DNA of 13,138 nucleotides, from positions 1 to 13,138 of the forward strand of contig JAHHKH010000247.1 in the NCBI GenBank assembly GCA_018679695.1, in the 5' to 3' direction. Position 1 is the stretch's first letter. Every line of letters begins with the position of its first letter. The notes beneath the pieces were generated by a model. It was given only the letters and a program-made list of their open reading frames with translations, did not search any database and was not told where the DNA came from. Of this stretch, positions 6,960-13,138 are shown in pieces. Origin of the DNA: Maribacter sp. (GTDB taxonomy: Bacteria > Bacteroidota > Bacteroidia > Flavobacteriales > Flavobacteriaceae). A program made the position numbers and the translations under genes.

Positions 6960-7577
6960 CTCCAAAAGGTCGTTAAGTGTACCCTGTCCTTTGTCCTTAT
7001 TATACCAAACTTGTAATGCCTCTTTAAATTCTGCAGTTAGCTGACCATGTTCTTTTTTGTAATCGCTTACCATTTGAGTGGCTTCTTTTGGTCTGGGGCC
7101 CCAATCCCCAAGAATTTCGCCTGAAGCATACCCGATCATGATCAATTTAGGAATGCTCATTGCATCATTCGTCAAAAAACGGTTCATGATATCCAAATTA
7201 TCATCCCGTAAGATGACTTTTAATGAAATATTATCATTGAGTTCAGCCACCTTATTAATCATGGGCAAGGTTTGGGCAGCATCACCGCACCAACTTTCGG
7301 TAAGAACCAACCAAGTGATTTTTTTATTAAAGCCATTGATTTTTTTGAACGAATCCTCATAGATTTTCAGTGTTTTATCAAGTCGTTTCATTCGCCTTTG
7401 ATTCAAGACCGTATAGTTGGTCAAAACCTCGGTTTGTTCAGGACCAGTTGATCTGCCTCTCGCTGACAATTCATCTACCAATAATCGATAGTCTTGGTAG
7501 GTCATGGCCTTCGAAATTCCTTTTTGCACCAACTCTTCAGTAGTTTTTTCCGAGTTCTCTAAAACGATTGTTTCCAT
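6942..7577 (-). CDS. Thioredoxin-fold protein with single-cysteine WCGD motif
   Basis: This 211-residue cytoplasmic protein (no signal peptide) has a thioredoxin-like core after an N-terminal helical region. The active-site position reads WLVLTESWCGDAAQTLPMI (89-107), so the usual CxxC is reduced to one cysteine (Cys97) followed by GDA. That is the only cysteine in the protein. The cis-proline loop is SIPKLIMIG (141-149). This fits the thioredoxin-like family I recall as Pfam Thioredoxin_9, common in Bacteroidota and Firmicutes; its substrate is not established. With one cysteine it cannot do dithiol exchange alone, but a monothiol mechanism (mixed disulfide with a low-molecular-weight thiol or partner) is possible (inference). 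The start at 7577 was chosen over an ATG at 7598 because the latter falls inside a perfect -7 promoter element. Confidence 0.85.
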   Translation of the reverse strand: METIVLENSEKTTEELVQKGISKAMTYQDYRLLVDELSARGRSTGPEQTEVLTNYTVLNQRRMKRLDKTLKIYEDSFKKINGFNKKITWLVLTESWCGDAAQTLPMINKVAELNDNISLKVILRDDNLDIMNRFLTNDAMSIPKLIMIGYASGEILGDWGPRPKEATQMVSDYKKEHGQLTAEFKEALQVWYNKDKGQGTLNDLLELLALE

Positions 7578-7595
7578 AGTAAAAACATTAAAAAT

Positions 7596-7603
7596 CAAAA
7601 TTA
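7596..7603 (-). promoter_or_regulatory. Candidate -7 promoter element of the thioredoxin-fold gene
   Basis: On the minus strand TAATTTTG matches TAnnTTTG exactly and lies 18 nt upstream of the ATG at 7577. Transcription would begin about 7 nt further down, leaving a leader of about 10 nt. There is no clear TTTG -33 box. The placement suggests the gene is transcribed independently of the YitT operon upstream and supports the downstream start codon. Confidence 0.42.
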
Positions 7604-7664
7604 CGGCTGCAGCTTTAATTTTTTGGTAACTTAAGTGACATTCGTAGACAATTCTTATGAATCC

Positions 7665-8552
7665 TTACAATATCCTCTTTTTGATCATTCCGCCGCGGGT
7701 ATCATTTAACTTGTTCATGACAACAAACGCCTTGGAGTCGATTTTGGTGATCTCAATATTTAATTTTCGAATTTCCAATCGGGTTATCACCGTATAAAGA
7801 ACTTCGTAATGGTTATGAATTCCGTTTTGCCGAAAACCTCCTTTGGCATTATAAATGGTTACCCCGCGGCCCAATTTTTCAATAATCATCTGCCGAATCT
7901 CCTCACTGTAATTTGAAATAATTGTAACCCCGGTATATTCCTCAATTCCTTCAACTACAAAATCGAGGGTTTTAGAGGCTGCCAGATAAGTGAGCATGGA
8001 ATACAATGCTGTTTCTATTGAAAGAAGATAGGCAGCCGCTAAAAAAATAATTAGGTTGATCAAGACAATAACATCGCCAATTGTTGATCCCATCTTTCTA
8101 CTCAAGAAAATGGCCAAAACTTCAGTACCATCCAATACCCCACCACCACGAATGGATAGTCCGATTCCTGCACCCAAGAAAAATCCCCCAAAAACGGCAA
8201 CCAATAATTTATCCTGGGTAATTTCGGGGAAGTTTACAGTGGCCAATACCAATGCTAATCCCAAAATGGCTAAACTTGCCTTAATGGTAAAAGTTCGTCC
8301 AATGACCCTTAGCCCTATAACTAAAAAAGGAATATTCACTAAAATAATAAGCAGGGAAAGCGGCATGTCGGTAACTTCAGCAAACAAAAGGGAAATTCCG
8401 GTTGCACCTCCATCAATAAAACGATTTGGAAAAAGGAAACTTTCCAGACCAAAGGCAGCCGAAAATATGCCGGAAATGATAAAAAAAGAGTCCTTTATCA
8501 TTAATTTTGTACCAATACTCTTTGACTGCGAACGATTTTCTTGATTTTTCAT
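7665..8552 (-). CDS. YitT family membrane protein (DUF161 + DUF2179)
   Basis: This 295-residue integral membrane protein of unknown biochemical role has the YitT architecture. A membrane domain covers about 20-200 with roughly five to six hydrophobic spans, including the family motif FLFPNRFIDGGATGISLL (39-56) and a related GGGVLDGTEVLAIFL (136-150). A soluble C-terminal DUF2179 domain covers about 205-290 (GVTIISNYSEEIRQMIIEKLGRGVT, then YTVITRLEI and IDSKAFVVMN). The internal similarity of the two GG-x-x-(D/T)G segments suggests the family's known repeat of short membrane units. It starts 19 nt after the TolC-family gene on the same strand, so it is probably the last gene of the exporter operon, but whether it works with the exporter is unknown. 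No convincing terminator was seen in the 87 bp after it. Confidence 0.9.
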   Translation of the reverse strand: MKNQENRSQSKSIGTKLMIKDSFFIISGIFSAAFGLESFLFPNRFIDGGATGISLLFAEVTDMPLSLLIILVNIPFLVIGLRVIGRTFTIKASLAILGLALVLATVNFPEITQDKLLVAVFGGFFLGAGIGLSIRGGGVLDGTEVLAIFLSRKMGSTIGDVIVLINLIIFLAAAYLLSIETALYSMLTYLAASKTLDFVVEGIEEYTGVTIISNYSEEIRQMIIEKLGRGVTIYNAKGGFRQNGIHNHYEVLYTVITRLEIRKLNIEITKIDSKAFVVMNKLNDTRGGMIKKRIL

Positions 8553-8571
8553 TGTATTGGCTTTAAAAAGT

Positions 8572-9975
8572 TCAAAGATTTTGAGGGTTTACTGCAAGAC
8601 TATTGAACAATTTTGCCTTGGTTACATAATATTTATTTTGCACCTCTATCCGTTTCATTTCTGCATCGATGAGTTTACTTTCCCGGGAATTGATTAAAAA
8701 CAAGGAACTTTCTCCAAAACTGAACTTGCGTTCCTCAGCGATTAAAAGTGTGTTATAGTTACCTACTATTTCATCGATCAGTGTATTCTGCATACCAAAT
8801 GAATCCAATTCCCTATATACGGCAAGTATTTTATTCTCTAGCTGTATCTGGGCGTTATCAAAGTCATATTGGGCATCCTGTAATTTAAATTTGGCCAGTT
8901 TTAATTCGCCTCGTTCCTTTCTTAGAAATAGGGGTAATTGAAAATTTATACCCCCTTTGTATTGTTCGGTTTCAAAGGAATTGATCAATTCTGGCGTTTC
9001 CGTCAAAAAATTATATTCCAAATCAATTGTAGGCAATAACCTATTCGCCTTCAACCGTTTTTCTACTCGTAATCCATCAATTTTATACCCTAAAGATTTC
9101 AACTTTGGATGATTTTCAATGGTAAAACTATCCAAAGGTTTTCCTAAAATCTCAAGGGTAATATCAATATCCCCTTCGATATCGGTATCAGGAATCACAT
9201 TGGGCTGCAACTCTATAGGGATTCCATCGTTCAACCATAAAAAGTTCGATAGTTCTAGAGAGCGATTCATTAATTTCACATTGGCTTGTTCCAAGCCCAA
9301 CTTCCTTGATTGCATTGCGATCTTTGCCTCCACCGTATCTATCGCAGCAATATCGCCAGCACTGGCACTGCTTTTGATCCCTTCAAATCTGATTTTGGCA
9401 TTATTCAAAAAGTTTTGATAGATCATAGCCTCATTATAGGCCTTCAACCAATCGAAATATGCCAGAGTGGCCTCATAAAGAATCTGGTTCACCAACAAGT
9501 CCCTATCGGCCTTGGACTGATTCCTAAAAAATTTGGCCTTTTTAAGGGTGGCCATTCGTTCATTGATCCATAAACCTTGGCCAACCGATATAGAGACTCC
9601 CGCACTATACAAACCATCGGATGGAACGAATTCCGAAGGATTCAAGAATTGCCCCTCATTCTGCTCATAATTTCCTTTAAATTCAATCCCATACCAGGTG
9701 GGAATCTTAAAAGTGGCATTCAACCGCTCGTAATACTCACTGCCTTTGAACTGTTTTTGGTCGTAATCAACTTCAATCTTGGGGTCAAAGCCACCGCGCG
9801 CCTTCATTAGATTAGCTTGACCAATACCCAATTGCAGTTCGGCCTGTTTTGTTATCGGATGGTATTTCTTTACGTAGCCCAAATACTCGTTGAATCGAAG
9901 AACGATCGAGTCCTGCGCCTGACCACTAAGCATGATGCACCAAACAAAAAATAGAAAAACACTATAATTTCGCAT
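8572..9975 (-). CDS. TolC family outer-membrane efflux protein
   Basis: This 467-residue protein begins with a signal peptide (MRNYSVFLFFVWCIMLSGQA, probable cleavage after residue 20), placing it in the envelope. The mature protein shows the long alpha-helical repeats of the TolC/OEP family: helical segments such as QAELQLGIGQANLMKARGGF (44-63) with the following DPKIEVDYDQ strand, and later KLKSLGYKIDGLRVEKRLKA leading to LLPTIDLEYNF, the typical helix-to-beta-strand transition. Family members form trimeric channels through the outer membrane and periplasm, docking on HlyD-type adaptors. It starts 2 nt after the HlyD-family stop, consistent with coupled translation and a shared complex. The exported substrate cannot be read from the sequence. 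No obvious truncation or frameshift is seen. Confidence 0.93.
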   Translation of the reverse strand: MRNYSVFLFFVWCIMLSGQAQDSIVLRFNEYLGYVKKYHPITKQAELQLGIGQANLMKARGGFDPKIEVDYDQKQFKGSEYYERLNATFKIPTWYGIEFKGNYEQNEGQFLNPSEFVPSDGLYSAGVSISVGQGLWINERMATLKKAKFFRNQSKADRDLLVNQILYEATLAYFDWLKAYNEAMIYQNFLNNAKIRFEGIKSSASAGDIAAIDTVEAKIAMQSRKLGLEQANVKLMNRSLELSNFLWLNDGIPIELQPNVIPDTDIEGDIDITLEILGKPLDSFTIENHPKLKSLGYKIDGLRVEKRLKANRLLPTIDLEYNFLTETPELINSFETEQYKGGINFQLPLFLRKERGELKLAKFKLQDAQYDFDNAQIQLENKILAVYRELDSFGMQNTLIDEIVGNYNTLLIAEERKFSFGESSLFLINSRESKLIDAEMKRIEVQNKYYVTKAKLFNSLAVNPQNL

Positions 9976-9977
9976 GA

Positions 9978-11330
9978 CTATTTCTTTTTAGAATCGGAAT
10001 CAATGTCTTGTGGTTGATAATAATTTGGCGGGAAACCGTTCAATTGACGCCATAGCTCATACCAAATAGGCACATCTTCCAATAACGCAATTGTGTTTGC
10101 CCCTGAGCCAACACGAATATCTTTTGGCCACTCGTGGTCATCTGGGTCAGGAGCAAGCAACACCCTATACTTGCCATTTTGGCTGATAAAAGTCTCGATG
10201 GCCACCACCTTCCCACCATAAGTACCATAAGACACATTGGGCCATCCACTGAAAACGATAGCGGGCCAACCATCAAATTGAATACGCACTTTTTCGCCCA
10301 AATGAATCAATGGTAAATCGAGAGGCTCTACAAAAGTCTCAACGGCCATATCGATATCGGCAGGCATAATTCCTAAGAGTGCTTCGCCCTCTTTGAACGT
10401 TTGGCCAATTCCGCCTTGTATAGCCTTATTGATAAATCCATTTTGAGGTGCCCGAATGTAGTACATCTCATTTCGCATCTCATAATTGGTATATTCATTC
10501 TCTAACTTGGTCACCTGGGCTTCAGAATTAAATTGGCTCGATTGTGCGGTGAACCTATCACTTTCGGCTTTTGAAATCTTGTTGATATACTCATTTTGCA
10601 CCCGGCTGATTTCAACTTGGGCATTAAGCACCTCGTTCTTGGTAGCAAGCAGCTTATTTTCTTGAGAAATGAGTTTTGCTTGGGTCTCCTGCAATTTGAG
10701 TCGCTTTTCTTCAACGTCCGTAACGGCTTTCAAACCTTCTGATTGCAATTGAACCACCCGGTTGTACTGCCTTTGGGCGATACTAATATTGGTCCGTGCT
10801 GCCTCAAGGTCTATACTGTCACTTTGTACCTTTAGATTTGCCTGTAATAATTTGTTCTTCGCCTGTTCCAATTTCAGTCTACGTTCATTAGTCAAAGCAG
10901 AAATCTGATTGCCCAATGACTTTACCTTGCCTTCATAGGAAGTAACGGAAGCTGATTTCGCCTTTATTTGCTGACCTGTACGTTCTACCAGATTAGGGTC
11001 GAAATATTCATTCTTAATTTCAGAAATGAATAAAATAGTATCCCCTTTTTTGACATAATCCCCTTCTTGAACGTACCACTTCTCAATACGTCCCGGAATC
11101 GGGGACTGTATGGTCTGAGGCCGTTGATCAGGCCTTAAAGTGGTCAAATAACCCTTACCACTGACATTCTGGGTCCATGGAAGAAAAAGAATCAAAAACG
11201 CTGCAATGGCGAAAGACAACAAAAAGCGATTGAAATGCTTATAATCACGCTCATGGAAAACTTTTTGAGCCGAGTTGAAATGATTCAGATTTACCTTTTT
11301 ATTGAGTTGATTATGTGAAATATTCAGCAT
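9978..11330 (-). CDS. HlyD family membrane fusion (periplasmic adaptor) protein
   Basis: This 450-residue adaptor links an inner-membrane transporter to the TolC channel. It has a cytoplasmic N-terminus of about 35 residues, one transmembrane helix (about 36-52), the first half of a biotinyl-lipoyl-like domain (QSPIPGRIEKWYVQEGDYVKKGDTI, 75-99), a long heptad-like coiled-coil region (about 115-290, rich in K, Q, E and L), and the second lipoyl half (YIRAPQNGFINKAIQGGIGQTFKEGEALLGI, 291-321). A beta-barrel region (about 326-415) and an unusual C-terminal tail follow (WYELWRQLNGFPPNYYQPQD, then lysines). The single N-terminal anchor fits the HlyD (type I secretion) subgroup better than lipoprotein RND adaptors. 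It lies 6 nt after the ABC stop and 2 nt before the TolC-family start. Confidence 0.93.
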   Translation of the reverse strand: MLNISHNQLNKKVNLNHFNSAQKVFHERDYKHFNRFLLSFAIAAFLILFLPWTQNVSGKGYLTTLRPDQRPQTIQSPIPGRIEKWYVQEGDYVKKGDTILFISEIKNEYFDPNLVERTGQQIKAKSASVTSYEGKVKSLGNQISALTNERRLKLEQAKNKLLQANLKVQSDSIDLEAARTNISIAQRQYNRVVQLQSEGLKAVTDVEEKRLKLQETQAKLISQENKLLATKNEVLNAQVEISRVQNEYINKISKAESDRFTAQSSQFNSEAQVTKLENEYTNYEMRNEMYYIRAPQNGFINKAIQGGIGQTFKEGEALLGIMPADIDMAVETFVEPLDLPLIHLGEKVRIQFDGWPAIVFSGWPNVSYGTYGGKVVAIETFISQNGKYRVLLAPDPDDHEWPKDIRVGSGANTIALLEDVPIWYELWRQLNGFPPNYYQPQDIDSDSKKK

Positions 11331-11336
11331 GATTTA

Positions 11337-13004
11337 CTATTTCTCGTTAATAATTCGACCATTCTCCATGGTGATGATTCTTGTACATCTATCGGTCCAT
11401 CTCAAGTTGGAACTAACCACTAGCAAGGCCCAACCATTTTCAGGGTTACTTAAGAAGTTTATGATCCTTTGGGCTTCGTTTGGATCAAAATGATCCAATG
11501 GATCCTTTAAGATCAGAAGTTTTGGTTTCCTGACTATACTACGGGCCAAAACAATTTTCTTAGAGACTGTTGAAGGAATTTGCTTTCCTTCAGGATACAA
11601 CACCGTTTGTAATCCCTGAGGTTGTTCCTTGACGAACTGCGTTAAACCTACATTATCCAGGGCCCAGTAAATATCTTCCTGCGGAATACTTTTATCACCA
11701 AAAGTGATATTATTCAGAATTGTACCTTCAAAAGGTGATTCTTCTGGTAATGATTGACCAATATGCGATCGATAATAATTTAGGTTAGCCGCTTTCAATG
11801 AAACGTCATTAATGAAAACACCCCCTGAATCGGGCACTAGTATTCCCGCGATGATTCTTAACAGGGTAGATTTGCCAGAGCCACTTGCACCTTTAAGAAG
11901 AATAGTACAGCTAGGGGTTATTGAAAGGCTAACCTTATCAATTATTTTCTTGTCCCTATCCGGAACTTTGTACGAAACTTCATCCAATTGAATGTTGAAG
12001 CCTTGGTTCTCAGCAAATGGTTTCTCCCCTTCTTGGGATTCAAGATCTTTGTCGACTACCTGCCCCAACTTCTCTAAGGAGGTAAGCAGATCATAAAAGG
12101 TTTCAAGCCCGGTAATCAATTTTTCAACCGAACTGATAACCAAAAGAATAATAATTTCCGCCGCTACAAACTGGCCTATATTCATCTCTTGATTCAAGAC
12201 TAAAAGCCCGCCTATCAACAATAACCCTGCGGTGACTAAAACCTTAAAGCCGATCATTTGAACAAACTGAAGGACTAGGATTTTAAAGTGACTTTCACGT
12301 GCCTCAAGATATTCCGTAACCAATTCATCATTCTTGTCAAGTGCGTGGGAAGTCTTTCCTGAAAGCTTAAAACTTACAATAGATCTTGCAACCTCCTGCA
12401 ACCAGTGTGCTACCTTGTACTTATATTTTGACTCTGAAAGGCTTGTATCGAGTCCCTTTTGAGCTGTAAACTTAAAAACTACGTAAATCAATATCAACAA
12501 AAGTATACCGTAGATAATAAAAAAAGGATGGTAAAAAGAAAGCAGAAGAAGTCCAAAAATAATCTGCAGTAAGGCAGCGGGAAAATCAATCAATATTTTT
12601 GACAAACCCTTCTGAACGGTCAGAGTATCGAAAAAACGATTGGCCAACTCGGGTGGATAGTAGTTGACCAGCTCACTCATCTTGATTTTTGGAAAACGAT
12701 AGGCAAACTCAAAGGAAGAACGTGTAAAAATCTTTTGTTGCAGATTTTCAATAATGCGAATTTGCATCAGCTGTAATACCCCAACGAAAGCCACGCCCAA
12801 TGTTACCAAAATTACCAGAACGATCCAAGATGTACTTATCTGTGCGCCCTGAATTAAATTTATTATGGCTTGAATACCTAGTGGTAAGGATAGGTTAACA
12901 ATACCAGCAAAAATAGCATAGTAAAAAACTTGAAATACATCTCGTTTATCCAAGCGCAGCAATCCCATAAGCCGCTGCCAGGCGGTCATAATATTCTTTG
13001 TCAT
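11337..13004 (-). CDS. ABC half-transporter (TMD-NBD) with degenerate ATPase motifs
   Basis: This 555-residue fused permease/ATPase has an exporter-type membrane domain (about 20-310, six hydrophobic spans predicted at roughly 24-52, 59-80, 141-158, 160-178, 242-270 and 277-292) and a nucleotide-binding domain (about 336-555). It has no N-terminal C39 peptidase domain. Walker A is perfect (GASGSGKST, 372-380) and a Q-loop glutamine is present (Gln417). The signature region reads GKQIPSTVSKKIVLARS, so LSGGQ is replaced by IPSTV (476-480). Walker B reads KLLILKDP (495-502), with Lys500 in place of the magnesium-binding aspartate and Asp501 in place of the catalytic glutamate. The H-loop histidine is Ser532 (VVSSN). 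The frame is uninterrupted, so this looks like divergence, not decay. Neighbouring HlyD and TolC genes make a type I-like tripartite exporter likely; the substrate is unknown. Confidence 0.93.
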   Translation of the reverse strand: MTKNIMTAWQRLMGLLRLDKRDVFQVFYYAIFAGIVNLSLPLGIQAIINLIQGAQISTSWIVLVILVTLGVAFVGVLQLMQIRIIENLQQKIFTRSSFEFAYRFPKIKMSELVNYYPPELANRFFDTLTVQKGLSKILIDFPAALLQIIFGLLLLSFYHPFFIIYGILLLILIYVVFKFTAQKGLDTSLSESKYKYKVAHWLQEVARSIVSFKLSGKTSHALDKNDELVTEYLEARESHFKILVLQFVQMIGFKVLVTAGLLLIGGLLVLNQEMNIGQFVAAEIIILLVISSVEKLITGLETFYDLLTSLEKLGQVVDKDLESQEGEKPFAENQGFNIQLDEVSYKVPDRDKKIIDKVSLSITPSCTILLKGASGSGKSTLLRIIAGILVPDSGGVFINDVSLKAANLNYYRSHIGQSLPEESPFEGTILNNITFGDKSIPQEDIYWALDNVGLTQFVKEQPQGLQTVLYPEGKQIPSTVSKKIVLARSIVRKPKLLILKDPLDHFDPNEAQRIINFLSNPENGWALLVVSSNLRWTDRCTRIITMENGRIINEK

Positions 13005-13009
13005 TACAA

Positions 13010-13138
13010 TTATGATTTTAGTACCGTGAAGACTAGTTTTTGAAAATAAGCCGTGGGACTATTATCCCCATGACAATCGGTCAAAGAAGGAAAATGGTCT
13101 TTGAGAAAATACTGGTGCAGGGAACCTTCCAAAATAGT
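13010..13138 (-). CDS. C-terminal end of unidentified protein, first visible gene of the exporter operon (runs off right edge)
   Basis: The last 42 residues of a minus-strand reading frame are visible, from TILEGSLHQYFLKDHFPSLT through NSPTAYFQKLVFTVLKS to a TAA stop. The frame is open to the window edge. Its stop is 5 nt before the ABC transporter start, so it is almost certainly upstream in the same operon. The fragment is soluble-looking with a probable C-terminal helix. It is too short for firm identification. The position ahead of an exporter operon, and a vague resemblance to C-termini of TetR-type regulators, make a repressor one possibility, but I would not rely on it. Confidence 0.6.
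   Translation of the reverse strand, partial: TILEGSLHQYFLKDHFPSLTDCHGDNSPTAYFQKLVFTVLKS

Noticed and set aside
7648..7661. Small ATTC-TTAT-GAAT hairpin after the YitT gene
   Set aside because: The stem is only 4-5 bp of mostly A:T pairs and has no U-run, so it does not support a terminator.
8056..8544. 162-residue plus-strand open frame opposite the YitT gene
   Set aside because: It is a Lys/Pro/Thr-rich antisense shadow of a membrane protein gene, with no recognisable domain.
11337..13004. ABC gene as a pseudogene
   Set aside because: Despite missing ATPase motifs the frame is full length with intact membrane spans and Walker A and tight operon spacing; nothing indicates frameshift or stop.

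Overview
The window looks like chromosomal DNA of a member of the Bacteroidota, most likely a marine Flavobacteriaceae. Three things suggest this: AT-rich spacers, TAnnTTTG-type -7 promoter elements rather than sigma70 boxes, and Bacteroidota gene content (an ftsX / DUF3098 / uppP / truB cluster, an acidic TonB-like protein and a one-cysteine thioredoxin-fold protein). No tRNA, rRNA, insertion sequence, phage gene or CRISPR array is visible.

Left region (1-3449): the minus strand carries the 5' part of an alanine dehydrogenase gene (ald, running off the left edge) and, upstream of it, a complete leucyl-tRNA synthetase gene (leuS). The 271-bp spacer between them contains a terminator-like hairpin and a 15-bp perfect inverted repeat made of C7T7 / A7G7 tracts. 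The arms of the two structures can also pair with each other. An 81-bp divergent spacer separates leuS from the plus-strand cluster.

Middle region (3450-6959, plus strand): ftsX (cell-division / peptidoglycan hydrolase control), a small two-helix DUF3098 protein, uppP (recycling of the undecaprenyl lipid carrier) and truB (tRNA pseudouridine 55 synthase) form a tight, probably co-transcribed envelope and housekeeping cluster. A TonB-like protein with an acidic coiled coil follows. It runs tail-to-tail into a minus-strand single-cysteine thioredoxin-fold gene, and the two reading frames overlap by 18 bp.

Right region (7665-13138, minus strand): a compact operon in transcription order contains an unidentified gene (3' end only), an ABC half-transporter, a HlyD-type membrane fusion protein, a TolC-type outer-membrane channel protein and a YitT-family membrane protein. 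Gaps are 5, 6, 2 and 19 nt. The first three complete genes together form a tripartite type I-like exporter spanning both membranes. Its ABC subunit keeps a perfect Walker A motif but has lost the LSGGQ signature, the Walker B aspartate, the usual catalytic glutamate and the H-loop histidine. This possible degenerate ATPase in an otherwise intact exporter is the most unusual biology in the window.
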